Assembly: GCA_034180045.1 (NCBI GenBank)
Contig: JAXFOY010000026.1
Location: 1 to 18,905, forward strand
Length of the DNA stretch: 18,905 bases
From: Eubacterium_B sp034180045
Lineage (GTDB): Bacteria; Bacillota; Clostridia; Peptostreptococcales; Anaerovoracaceae
Direction: 5' to 3'
The translations under genes were made by a program, and so were the position numbers. Of the stretch, positions 7,037-15,952 are shown in pieces (the first letter of the stretch is position 1; every line of letters begins with the position of its first letter). The notes beneath the pieces were generated by a model, which worked only from the letters and a program-made list of their open reading frames with translations, ran no database searches and had not been told where the DNA came from.

Positions 7037-7569
7037 TGAGCAGGTTCGTAAACGGAAAAGTCGAGATTTCGGCGCCTTTTGAAGTAGTTTCGGTTGCACT
7101 TGGCGGTATGCTTGAGAAAAACCATGAAAACCGTGCTTCAAAATTCAAACTTGATAAAGCCGAAATGAAGAAATATAAAAAAACTGAGGAAGGCAAATGC
7201 CTAAAACCCTTTCTAATATCCGCATCAAGCATGGAATTAGAAATTAAGCGCGCTTCAGACAGCGAAACGATTTTGGAATATAATCTGGGGAAGAAAAGCT
7301 GGTTCACGCCGTCGTTTGTGGTTTTGATAATAGAAAGTATTATTCTGGCTTGCCTTGGTGCGCTTATAGAGTCCATGAGCATGTTTGCGTATTTCTCATG
7401 GATTATTTACGGGATTGCAGCATTTCTGGCAGTGTACGCAGTTATATTGCAGTTGATTCTGAGGGCGAGACTGGAGAAAAAATTTCATAAGATATTCTTT
7501 CCCAGACTGGATCGTTATGTAGATATTGTCAAAAACCATAAAAATGCAGGAACAGGAAACGGGCGATAG
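7036..7569 (+). CDS. Unrecognised protein with cytoplasmic N-terminal domain and two membrane helices (third gene of cassette)
   Basis: The product is 177 residues: a soluble, Lys-rich N-terminal domain of about 90 residues, two membrane helices (about 93-113 and 117-142), and a basic C-terminal stretch (143-177). I chose ATG 7036 because it overlaps the preceding stop by one base (TAATG) and has GGGAGGG at 7027-7033. An in-frame ATG at 7000 would add 12 residues but has no binding site. The N-terminal domain has no motif I know. Co-translation with the two upstream genes suggests the three proteins act together at the membrane. The gene is followed by 203 bases containing a strong terminator and the rpoB promoter. 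Confidence 0.78.
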   Translation: MSRFVNGKVEISAPFEVVSVALGGMLEKNHENRASKFKLDKAEMKKYKKTEEGKCLKPFLISASSMELEIKRASDSETILEYNLGKKSWFTPSFVVLIIESIILACLGALIESMSMFAYFSWIIYGIAAFLAVYAVILQLILRARLEKKFHKIFFPRLDRYVDIVKNHKNAGTGNGR

Positions 7570-7685
7570 CAATAGTGGATAAAATATATTTGCAGCGTCC
7601 ATAGCATATTATAAGTAAATTGCATAGGGATTTAACCGGATGGCTTTGGTCACATATGTTTGACAATCCTAGACAATTAAGAAAT

Positions 7686-7720
7686 AAAAAGTCCGCAGGA
7701 TATTGACCTGTGGACTTTTT
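7686..7720 (+). terminator. Strong, near-symmetric terminator upstream of rpoB
   Basis: AAAAAGTCCGCAGG (7686-7699) pairs with CCTGTGGACTTTTT (7707-7720): 14 pairs with one G-T wobble, and a seven-base loop (7700-7706). Because A and T runs flank the stem, it could stop transcription from either side. It ends the membrane cassette transcript. The 116 bases between the cassette stop and this hairpin hold nothing I can identify apart from an isolated TTGACA at 7660-7665 without a good -10. Confidence 0.92.
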
Positions 7721-7731
7721 CGTGATAAAAT
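7703..7731 (+). promoter_or_regulatory. Predicted rpoB promoter embedded in the terminator
   Basis: A -35 TTGACC (7703-7708) lies 17 bases from the -10 TAAAAT (7726-7731), which is extended by TGA (7723-7725). The -35 occupies the loop and top of the terminator stem. Transcription would start near 7738, giving a leader of about 44 bases to the rpoB ATG. Confidence 0.7.
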
Positions 7732-7781
7732 AATAGACTGCCACGCGAATGCAAACTGTTGAAACATAAGGAGTGATGAAA

Positions 7782-10700
7782 ATGCCAAAACCTATAGAAG
7801 TAGGTAGAAAAGAGCGTATGACCTTCTCTAAGATTAATGAAGTTAGTGTAATGCCTAACCTCATTGATATTCAGACAAAATCATATAAATGGTTTTTGGA
7901 TGAAGGATTGAAGGAAGTATTTGATGACATCTCCCCAATCAAGGATTATGCTAATAATCTTGTGTTGGAATTCATTGATTATTCTTTGAGTGACCCTCCA
8001 AAGTATGAGCAGGAGGAATGCAAGGAGAGAGATGTAACATACGCAGCACCCCTGAAGGTAAGGGTAAGACTGGTAAATAAAGAGACCGGTGAAGTAAAGG
8101 AACAAGAAGTCTTCATGGGTGATTTTCCTTTGATGACGGAAAAAGGTACTTTCATATATAATGGGGCGGAGAGAGTAATTGTTACTCAGCTCGTTCGTTC
8201 GCCAGGACCATATTTTAGTGTTGAGACAGATAAATCCAATAGAAAGCTATATTCTTCCCAAATCATACCTAATAGAGGTGCTTGGTTAGAATACGAAACT
8301 GATGCGGTAGAGACTTTGTCGGTAAGAGTGGATAGAACTCGTAAGCAACCGCTTACAACTCTTTTGAGGGCTTTAGGTATATCTTCTGATAAGGAGATTA
8401 TCGATATTTTCGGACCGGATGAAAGACTTCTTAAAACTTTAGAAAAGGATTCAACCACGGATTACGAGAGCGGATTAAAGGAAATTTATAGAAGGCTTAG
8501 ACCTGGCGAACCTCCTACGGTGGACAGTGCCAAGTCACTTTTGAATTCGCTTTTCTTTGATCCTAAAAGATATGATTTAGCCAAAGTAGGCAGATATAAA
8601 TATAATAAAAAATTAGGTTTAGCCAATAGATTGGTCGATGCAGTGGTGGCGGAAGATGTAGTCGATCCAACTACGGGCGAGATTTTGATTGAAAAAAACG
8701 GCAAGATTAACAGAACTCTTGCCAAAACTATAGAAAATGCAGGCGTTAACTATGTTATGGTTTATGCTATGCATGATGATTCTCACGAAAACGTAACAAA
8801 GGTCATAGGAAACAACTTTGTAGACATCAAAGGGTTCATCGATTTTGATGTTACGGAAATTGGCGTTGCGGAGCAGGTTTATTATCCTGTTCTAAACGAA
8901 ATTCTTGATGAATTTGAGGATGAGGAAGAGATAAAGCGCCAGCTTAAGCTTCGCAAGGATGAACTTTCGCCGAAGAATATCATCATGGCGGATATAATCG
9001 CTTCGGTCAGCTATTTGATAAATCTGAATTATGGTATAGGAAGCGTTGATGATATAGACCATTTAGGTAACAGAAGACTTAGAACTGTCGGTGAATTGCT
9101 ACAGAATCAGTTCAGAATCGGGCTTGCCAGAATGGAAAGAGTTGTTAAAGAAAGGATGACAATTCAGGATCTTGAATCGGCAACGCCTCAGGCTCTGATG
9201 AATATCAGACCTGTAACCGCAGCTATTAAGGAATTCTTCGGAAGTTCACAGCTGTCGCAGTTTATGGATCAGAATAACCCGCTTGCGGAACTTACACATA
9301 AGAGGAGGCTTTCGGCTCTCGGACCGGGAGGTTTGTCGAGAGAAAGAGCGGGCTTTGAAGTTAGAGATGTACATCATTCTCACTATGGAAGAATGTGTCC
9401 TATTGAAACGCCTGAAGGTCCTAACATCGGACTTATCGGTTCACTTACTACATACGGAATTATCAATGAATACGGATTTATTGAAACCCCATATAGAGTT
9501 GTGAAAAAGGGTGAAGGAATAGTATCCGAAGAAATAAGATATGTAGATGCCGATGATGAAGAGCTCATGATTGTAGCTCAGGCTAACGAACCGCTTGATG
9601 AGAACGGCAGATTTATAAATGCAAAGGTAGCTGCAAGAGGTAATTCCGGTGAAATTGCAATGTTCCCAAGAGAAGTTGTAGATATGATGGATGTATCTCC
9701 TAAGCAGGTGGTTTCCGTTGCTACAGCTATGATTCCGTTCTTGGAAAACGACGATGCAAACCGTGCACTGATGGGCTCAAACATGCAGCGTCAGGCGGTA
9801 CCTCTACTTGTAACGGAGGCTCCTTATGTAGGTACCGGTATGGAGTACAAAGCGGCCAGAGATTCAGGTGTAGTTTCTCTTGCTAAGGCTGCGGGGACTA
9901 TTGAATTTGTCGATGCAGATATGATCCGCATCAGAAGAGATGATAACAACGAAGTTGATGAATATAAGCTTCTCAAGTTTAAGAGGTCGAACCAAGGTAC
10001 ATGTATTAACCAAAGACCTATCGTAAGCCATGGAGAGCATGTAGAGGCAGGCGAGGTTATCGCTGATGGACCGTCTACAGATTTAGGTGAAATTGCACTT
10101 GGCAAAAATCTTTTGATTGGATTCATGACATGGGAAGGATATAACTACGAGGATGCTATTATACTCAACGAGAAACTTCTCATGGACGATGTGCTTACTT
10201 CACTTCATATTGTTGAATACGAATCGGAAGCAAGAGACACCAAGCTTGGACCTGAAGAAATAACCAGGGATATACCTAATGTAGGTGAAGACGCGCTAAA
10301 AGATTTGGATGAGGACGGTATAATTCGCATCGGTGCAGAGGTTAATGCGACAGACATTCTGGTAGGTAAGGTTACTCCTAAAGGAGAAAATGATCTTAGT
10401 GCCGAGGAACGACTTCTTAGAGCCATCTTTGGAGAGAAGGCAAGAGAAGTCAGAGATACATCCCTAAAGGTGCCTCACGGTGAAACCGGTATTGTTGTAG
10501 ATGTAAAAATATTTACAAGAGAAAACGGAGATGAACTGAATCCGGGCGTAAACAAGCTAGTCAGGGTATACATTGCGACAAAGCGAAAAATAAATGTCGG
10601 CGACAAGATGGCGGGTAGACACGGTAACAAGGGTGTAATCTCAAGAATTTTACCGGAAGAAGATATGCCGTTCATGGAGAATGGTAACAGTCTTCAGGTT

Positions 10701-11465
10701 ATGCTTAACCCGCTCGGCGTACCGTCACGTATGAATGTAGGACAGGTTCTTGAAGTACATCTTGGACTTGCAGCAAAGACAAAAGGCTGGTATATAGCAA
10801 CTCCTGTATTTGACGGTGCTTCGGAAAAGGACATTCGTGAACTGCTCGTAGACTGCGGGTATTCCGAAACAGGTAAATTAAGACTGAGAGATGGCAGAAC
10901 CGGCGAATATTTTGATAATCCTGTAACTGTAGGATATATGTATATGCTTAAGCTTCACCATCTGGTTGATGATAAAATTCATGCGAGAAGTACAGGTCCT
11001 TATTCATTGGTGACCCAGCAACCTCTTGGCGGTAAGGCGCAGTTCGGCGGACAGCGTTTCGGAGAGATGGAAGTTTGGGCTCTTGAGGCATACGGTGCAG
11101 CATACACCTTACAGGAAATACTTACAGTAAAATCCGATGATATAGTGGGTCGTGTACAAACTTACGAGTCAATCGTCAAAGGCGAAAATATTCCGGAACC
11201 GGGAATTCCTGAATCTTTCAAAGTTCTTATCAAAGAAATGCAATCGCTTGCTCTTGATGTAAGGGTTCTCGACGAGGATAACAAAGAACTGGAGATGAGA
11301 GAGTTCGCTGAGTATGAAAATGCTTCAGGACTTGACAGTATCATGGATGTTGATAATCGTTTGGAAAATGAACAAGAACTTTATTCCAAAGGCTTTGGAG
11401 TAAGTGAGGTGACTCCAAATGACAATGAAGAAGATTCAGCTGACCAGTCAGATATAGAAATTTAA
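7782..11465 (+). CDS. rpoB: DNA-directed RNA polymerase subunit beta
   Basis: Beta forms half of the catalytic cleft of RNA polymerase. The 1227-residue product carries the family blocks in order: FFGSSQLSQFMDQNNPL (485-501), HYGRMCPIETPEGPNIGLI (about 532-550), GYNYEDAIILNE (about 786-797), GDKMAGRHGNKGVIS (about 940-954) and KAQFGGQRFGEMEVWALEAYG (about 1085-1105). The rifampicin pocket has the Asp, His and Ser residues of sensitive alleles (DQNN, THKRR, RLSALGPGG). The C-terminus adds a short acidic tail. I chose ATG 7782: AAGGAG (7768-7773) is 8 bases upstream, whereas GTG 7773 and ATG 7776 overlap or crowd it. rpoC starts 17 bases after the stop. Confidence 0.98.
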   Translation: MPKPIEVGRKERMTFSKINEVSVMPNLIDIQTKSYKWFLDEGLKEVFDDISPIKDYANNLVLEFIDYSLSDPPKYEQEECKERDVTYAAPLKVRVRLVNKETGEVKEQEVFMGDFPLMTEKGTFIYNGAERVIVTQLVRSPGPYFSVETDKSNRKLYSSQIIPNRGAWLEYETDAVETLSVRVDRTRKQPLTTLLRALGISSDKEIIDIFGPDERLLKTLEKDSTTDYESGLKEIYRRLRPGEPPTVDSAKSLLNSLFFDPKRYDLAKVGRYKYNKKLGLANRLVDAVVAEDVVDPTTGEILIEKNGKINRTLAKTIENAGVNYVMVYAMHDDSHENVTKVIGNNFVDIKGFIDFDVTEIGVAEQVYYPVLNEILDEFEDEEEIKRQLKLRKDELSPKNIIMADIIASVSYLINLNYGIGSVDDIDHLGNRRLRTVGELLQNQFRIGLARMERVVKERMTIQDLESATPQALMNIRPVTAAIKEFFGSSQLSQFMDQNNPLAELTHKRRLSALGPGGLSRERAGFEVRDVHHSHYGRMCPIETPEGPNIGLIGSLTTYGIINEYGFIETPYRVVKKGEGIVSEEIRYVDADDEELMIVAQANEPLDENGRFINAKVAARGNSGEIAMFPREVVDMMDVSPKQVVSVATAMIPFLENDDANRALMGSNMQRQAVPLLVTEAPYVGTGMEYKAARDSGVVSLAKAAGTIEFVDADMIRIRRDDNNEVDEYKLLKFKRSNQGTCINQRPIVSHGEHVEAGEVIADGPSTDLGEIALGKNLLIGFMTWEGYNYEDAIILNEKLLMDDVLTSLHIVEYESEARDTKLGPEEITRDIPNVGEDALKDLDEDGIIRIGAEVNATDILVGKVTPKGENDLSAEERLLRAIFGEKAREVRDTSLKVPHGETGIVVDVKIFTRENGDELNPGVNKLVRVYIATKRKINVGDKMAGRHGNKGVISRILPEEDMPFMENGNSLQVMLNPLGVPSRMNVGQVLEVHLGLAAKTKGWYIATPVFDGASEKDIRELLVDCGYSETGKLRLRDGRTGEYFDNPVTVGYMYMLKLHHLVDDKIHARSTGPYSLVTQQPLGGKAQFGGQRFGEMEVWALEAYGAAYTLQEILTVKSDDIVGRVQTYESIVKGENIPEPGIPESFKVLIKEMQSLALDVRVLDEDNKELEMREFAEYENASGLDSIMDVDNRLENEQELYSKGFGVSEVTPNDNEEDSADQSDIEI

Positions 11466-11482
11466 GAAAGGGGCGCAGATCT

Positions 11483-14400
11483 TTGACAGAAGTATCAAAT
11501 AAGAAACCAAATAATTACGAGTTGAATCATTTTGACTCACTACAAATTAAACTTGCTTCGACAGATAAGATTTTAGAGTGGTCTCACGGTGAGGTAACAA
11601 AGCCTGAAACGATTAACTACAGAACTCTAAAGCCTGAACGCGATGGCCTCTTTTGTGAACGCATTTTCGGACCTATGAAGGACTGGGAATGCCATTGCGG
11701 AAAATATAAGAGAATAAGATATAAGGGTATCGTCTGCGACCGTTGTGGAGTAGAGGTTACAAAGGCAAAGGTGAGAAGAGAGAGAATGGGGCATATAGCA
11801 CTTGCAGCCCCTGTTTCTCACATATGGTATTTCAAAGGAATTCCTTCGAGAATGGGTCTTGTTCTTGATATTACACCAAGAAATCTCGAAAAGGTGTTAT
11901 ACTTTGCCGCTTATATAGTAACTGATCCGGGAGATACTTCACTTGTCTATAAGGAAATACTTTCAGAAATTGAATATCGTGAAGCAAGAGAGCAGTTTGG
12001 TGATAGATTCAGTGCCGCTATGGGTGCCGAGGCGGTTAAAACACTGCTTGAAAATATTAAGATAGATGAGCTTTCAGCAGAACTTCGTGAAAAATTACAA
12101 GACGCAACAGGGCAAAAGAAGATTCGTATCGTAAGACGACTTGAAGTTGTCGAGGCTTTAAGACTTTCGGATAATAGACCGGAGTGGATGATAATGGAAG
12201 TTGTACCCGTTATTCCTCCGGATCTTCGTCCTATGGTACAGCTTGACGGTGGCAGATTTGCAACATCTGACTTAAATGATTTATACAGGAGAGTAATTAA
12301 CAGAAACAACCGTCTAAAAAGACTTCTTGAACTAGGGGCGCCGGACATAATCGTCAGAAATGAAAAGCGGATGTTGCAGGAGGCTGTGGACTCTTTGATT
12401 GATAACGGTCGCCGCGGTAGACCGGTTACAGGTCCGGGGTCAAGAGCGCTAAAATCACTTTCAGATATGCTAAAAGGTAAACAGGGACGTTTCCGACAAA
12501 ATTTGCTCGGTAAGCGTGTTGACTATTCCGGACGTTCCGTAATAGTTGTAGGACCTGAACTTAAGTTCTATCAGTGCGGACTTCCAAAGAAGATGGCGCT
12601 TGAATTGTTCAAGCCTTTTATCATGAAGGAATTAGTGGCTCAAGGATATGCACATAATATAAAAAATGCAAAGAAGCTTGTAGAAAAGGTAAAACCTGAG
12701 GTATGGGATGTGCTTGAAGAAGTAATCAAAGAGCACCCTGTAATGCTTAACCGTGCCCCTACCCTTCACAGACTCGGTATTCAGGCATTCGAACCTGTGC
12801 TTGTAGAAGGTAAAGCGATTAAGTTACATCCTCTCGTTTGTACACCGTTTAACGCCGACTTTGACGGGGATCAGATGGCTGTTCATGTGCCGCTTTCAGT
12901 TGAAGCGCAGGCAGAAGCCAGATTCTTAATGCTTTCAGTGAACAATATTCTTGCACCAAAGGACGGTTCGCCTATTACCGCACCTACACAGGATATGATT
13001 CTCGGTGCATACTACCTGACATATCCGGGAACGGCTCGCAAGATAGAGATTGTAGACGGGAAAGAACGTACCGTTTATGCCATGGATGAATTTACGGATG
13101 CAAAACTGGCTGAAGCGAACAAAGAAGCCGGATTTGAAAGAATTCCGGAAAAGGGCGACGGCAAGGTATTTACTGATATGGACGAGATGATTATGGCATA
13201 TCAGGACGGAGTTGTCAGCATTCACGCAAAGGTAAAGGTTAGAATGTTTGCCGGCGAAGACGATGTTTGCGGCGGACTTGTAGAGTCAACAGTAGGTCGT
13301 TTCATATACAACCAAGGCTTACCGCAGGATTTGGGATATATCGACAGAAGTAAGGATCCGTACTCACTTGAGGTGAACTTCCTTTGCGGTAAGAAGAAAT
13401 TGGGTGAGATAATTGATAAATGCTTCAAAGTTCATGCTAATACGGGCACCGTTTTGATGCTCGATTACATCAAGTCGATGGGCTATAAATACTCAACAAA
13501 GGCAGCCGTGTCAATCGGTATCGATGACATGAAGATTCCTGACAACAAATGGGAAATAATCGAAGCTGCGCAGCGTGAAGTCGATAAGTATGAAAAGGCA
13601 TATAGAGCAGGTCTTGTATCAAATGCGGAGCGTTACGAGCAGATAATCAAAATATGGAACAAAACTACAGATGATGTCGCAGACGCACTGATGGATTCGT
13701 TAGAACCGGGTAATAACCTAAATATCATGGCTACATCGGGAGCTAGAGGTAGCAAGAACCAGATTAGACAGATTGGCGGTATGCGTGGTCTTATGGCTAA
13801 TGCGACAGGTCATACAGTAGAGATTCCTATTAAAGCTAACTTCCGAGAAGGTCTTTCCGTATTGGAATACTTCATCTCATCAAACGGTGCTCGTAAAGGT
13901 CTTGCAGATACCGCTTTGCGTACCGCCGACTCGGGATATTTGACAAGACGTCTTGTGGACGTTTCCCACAATGTTATCGTAAGAGAAATTGATTGTGGAA
14001 GCACGGAGGGCGTAGAAGTTAGAGCCTTTGTTGACGGTAAAGAAATAATTGAACCGTTGAACCAGAGAATAGCGGGAAGAACAAGCTTGTACGATATTGT
14101 GGACCCTAGAGACGGACACGTGATTGTAAAAGCTAATGATGAAATTACAGACGAGCAGTCTTTGGAAGTTGTAGCTGCCGGGATAGAGGCTGTAACGATA
14201 AGATCAGCGATGACGTGTAACAGTAAATCGGGAATTTGTGCTAAGTGTTACGGCAGAAATCTCGCAACGGGAGAACATGTAAATATCGGTGAATCTATAG
14301 GTATCATAGCAGCTCAGTCAATCGGTGAACCGGGTACACAGCTTACAATGAGAACCTTCCATACAGGCGGTGTCGCAGGTTCGGATATCACTCACGGTCT

Positions 14401-15352
14401 TCCAAGAGTCGAGGAATTGTTCGAGGCAAGAAAACCTAAGGGGCTTGCTGAAATCTGTGAAGCTAACGGTGTGGTTCGTGAGATTAAAGCGAGAACGGAT
14501 AACAAAACAGAGGTCATTGTTCGCAATGCCGAGGAGGGAGATAAAACCTATATCGTTCCTTATGGAGCAAGGCTTGCAGTCAAAGTCGGAGATGAGGTTA
14601 GAGCCGGCGAAAATATTACAAGCGGACCGTTAAATCCTCATGACATTATGAGACTGAACGGTGTCGAAGGTGTTTATCAGTACCTGTTAAAAGAAGTTCA
14701 GCGCGTATATAAGAATCAAGGTGTAGATATAAACGATAAGCATATCGAAATTATTGCCAGTCAGATGCTTGCAAAGTTCAAGATTGAAGATCCGGGAGAT
14801 ACAGACCTTTTGCCGGGCAGCATGTATACTAAACAAGAACTCATGGAGGCAAACAATGCCGCAGAAGCGGAAGGAAAGCAGGTTGCAAGCGGAAAACGCG
14901 TATTGCTGGGTATTACAAAAGCATCCCTGGCAACCAACTCTTTCTTGTCTGCCGCTTCTTTCCAAGAAACAACAAGAGTTCTGACAGATGCTGCGATAAA
15001 GGGAAAGAATGACAAGCTTCTGGGACTGAAAGAAAATGTAATCATCGGTAAGCTTATACCTGCGGGAACGGGCATGAAGAAATACCGCAATATCAATGTT
15101 GATTACGGAGTTCATCAAGCTGAAATAGATGAATACTTGCGCGAAGTCGAGGCCGAAAAAGAAGAAGAAAGAAGGCTGCGAGAGGAAGAAAGAGGCGAGA
15201 TTCAACAGGTAAAGCCTCAAAATATTATTGAACCTATTTTTGATGCGGACGAGGAAGCACAAGAAGCGGGTTCCATAAATGAATATATATCAAATCTCGG
15301 AGATATAGACATCGATATTCCGGAGATTATAGAAGTAGGCGAGGAAGATTAG
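11483..15352 (+). CDS. rpoC: DNA-directed RNA polymerase subunit beta'
   Basis: Beta' holds the active-site magnesium, bridge helix and trigger loop of RNA polymerase. The start is TTG, with AAAGGGG at 11467-11473. The product has 1289 residues, about 90 more than the B. subtilis protein. Visible parts: first zinc site CHC (70-72) with CDRC (85-88); catalytic NADFDGD (457-463), whose three Asp bind magnesium; bridge helix from about 797 (GARKGLADTALRTADSGYL); second zinc site Cys838, 912, 919 and 922; and trigger loop TMRTFH (955-960). Residue 801, just before GARKG, is Asn where E. coli and B. subtilis have His. The last 80 or so residues are a charged, mostly acidic tail that accounts for much of the extra length. 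Confidence 0.98.
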   Translation: MTEVSNKKPNNYELNHFDSLQIKLASTDKILEWSHGEVTKPETINYRTLKPERDGLFCERIFGPMKDWECHCGKYKRIRYKGIVCDRCGVEVTKAKVRRERMGHIALAAPVSHIWYFKGIPSRMGLVLDITPRNLEKVLYFAAYIVTDPGDTSLVYKEILSEIEYREAREQFGDRFSAAMGAEAVKTLLENIKIDELSAELREKLQDATGQKKIRIVRRLEVVEALRLSDNRPEWMIMEVVPVIPPDLRPMVQLDGGRFATSDLNDLYRRVINRNNRLKRLLELGAPDIIVRNEKRMLQEAVDSLIDNGRRGRPVTGPGSRALKSLSDMLKGKQGRFRQNLLGKRVDYSGRSVIVVGPELKFYQCGLPKKMALELFKPFIMKELVAQGYAHNIKNAKKLVEKVKPEVWDVLEEVIKEHPVMLNRAPTLHRLGIQAFEPVLVEGKAIKLHPLVCTPFNADFDGDQMAVHVPLSVEAQAEARFLMLSVNNILAPKDGSPITAPTQDMILGAYYLTYPGTARKIEIVDGKERTVYAMDEFTDAKLAEANKEAGFERIPEKGDGKVFTDMDEMIMAYQDGVVSIHAKVKVRMFAGEDDVCGGLVESTVGRFIYNQGLPQDLGYIDRSKDPYSLEVNFLCGKKKLGEIIDKCFKVHANTGTVLMLDYIKSMGYKYSTKAAVSIGIDDMKIPDNKWEIIEAAQREVDKYEKAYRAGLVSNAERYEQIIKIWNKTTDDVADALMDSLEPGNNLNIMATSGARGSKNQIRQIGGMRGLMANATGHTVEIPIKANFREGLSVLEYFISSNGARKGLADTALRTADSGYLTRRLVDVSHNVIVREIDCGSTEGVEVRAFVDGKEIIEPLNQRIAGRTSLYDIVDPRDGHVIVKANDEITDEQSLEVVAAGIEAVTIRSAMTCNSKSGICAKCYGRNLATGEHVNIGESIGIIAAQSIGEPGTQLTMRTFHTGGVAGSDITHGLPRVEELFEARKPKGLAEICEANGVVREIKARTDNKTEVIVRNAEEGDKTYIVPYGARLAVKVGDEVRAGENITSGPLNPHDIMRLNGVEGVYQYLLKEVQRVYKNQGVDINDKHIEIIASQMLAKFKIEDPGDTDLLPGSMYTKQELMEANNAAEAEGKQVASGKRVLLGITKASLATNSFLSAASFQETTRVLTDAAIKGKNDKLLGLKENVIIGKLIPAGTGMKKYRNINVDYGVHQAEIDEYLREVEAEKEEERRLREEERGEIQQVKPQNIIEPIFDADEEAQEAGSINEYISNLGDIDIDIPEIIEVGEED

Positions 15353-15360
15353 TTCTTTGC

Positions 15361-15389
15361 TTGCATATCAATAAGATATATGATAAAAT
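15361..15389 (+). promoter_or_regulatory. Predicted str operon (rpsL) promoter
   Basis: A -35 TTGCAT (15361-15366) stands 17 bases from the -10 TAAAAT (15384-15389), extended by TGA (15381-15383). The extended -10 TGATAAAAT is identical to that of the predicted rpoB promoter. Transcription would start around 15396, just before the leader hairpin. Confidence 0.6.
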
Positions 15390-15404
15390 GTAGTTTGGTT
15401 TTGA

Positions 15405-15440
15405 CTAAACTGACCCTGATGCATATGAGGGTCAGTTTAG
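15405..15440 (+). promoter_or_regulatory. 13-bp stem-loop in the rpsL leader
   Basis: CTAAACTGACCCT (15405-15417) pairs perfectly with AGGGTCAGTTTAG (15428-15440) around a ten-base loop. The sequence after it (CTGTAAAATAATAT) has no T run, so it does not look like an intrinsic terminator for rpoC. It ends about 20 bases before the rpsL ribosome binding site. It may stabilise the mRNA 5' end or be a regulatory protein site. The role is inferred. Confidence 0.7.
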
Positions 15441-15474
15441 CTGTAAAATAATATATCAAGGAAAGGAGATATTA

Positions 15475-15891
15475 ATGCCTACTATTAACCAATTAGTACG
15501 CCAGGGCAGAACAAGTGCTGTAAAGAAATCAACTGCACCGGCTCTAGGAAAAGGAATGAATGCGCTCAAGAGAACGGCGACAGATACACGTTCTCCACAG
15601 AAGAGAGGCGTTTGTACATCTGTAAAGACGGTAACACCTAAGAAGCCTAATTCAGCTCTTAGAAAAGTTGCCAGAGTGCGTCTTACTAACGGTATTGAGG
15701 TAACAGCGTATATTCCCGGAATCGGTCACAACCTTCAGGAACATAGTGTAGTGCTCATCAGAGGCGGAAGAGTTAAAGACCTCCCTGGTGTAAGATACCA
15801 CATTATCAGAGGAACGCTGGATACTGCCGGAGTTAACGACAGAGGACAGGCTCGTTCTAAATACGGTGCCAAGAAACCTAAGAAAAAGTAA
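15475..15891 (+). CDS. rpsL: 30S ribosomal protein S12
   Basis: S12 lies at the decoding centre and controls accuracy. The 138-residue product matches the Gram-positive form, with a 13-residue segment before PQKRGVC relative to E. coli. Streptomycin-related residues are wild type: Lys56-Lys57 in TPKKPNSALRK and Lys101 in RVKDLPGVRYH. Asp102, next to the latter, is the usual methylthiolation site. AAAGGAGAT precedes the ATG. It is the first gene of the str operon rpsL-rpsG-fusA-tuf and has its own predicted promoter and leader hairpin after rpoC. Confidence 0.98.
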   Translation: MPTINQLVRQGRTSAVKKSTAPALGKGMNALKRTATDTRSPQKRGVCTSVKTVTPKKPNSALRKVARVRLTNGIEVTAYIPGIGHNLQEHSVVLIRGGRVKDLPGVRYHIIRGTLDTAGVNDRGQARSKYGAKKPKKK

Positions 15892-15952
15892 GTAAATTAT
15901 TGATTCAAGCAATCGGGAAAAAAGCCCTTGATATATTATATATTGAGCGCCA

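Noticed and set aside
7660..7688. Promoter from TTGACA at 7660
   Set aside because: The -35 is perfect but no acceptable -10 lies at 16-18 bases. Any transcript would also run into the terminator at 7686.
11947..12348. 133-codon minus-strand frame over rpoC
   Set aside because: It is a shadow of conserved RpoC, with a Ser/Leu-rich composition typical of antisense frames.
14687..15262. 191-codon open frame on the minus strand within rpoC
   Set aside because: It is antisense to the conserved and charged RpoC C-terminus, has Phe runs that mirror Glu/Lys codons, no ribosome binding site and no family resemblance.
15405..15440. rpoC terminator
   Set aside because: The stem is strong but no T run follows, and it sits after the predicted rpsL promoter, so it is better called a leader hairpin.
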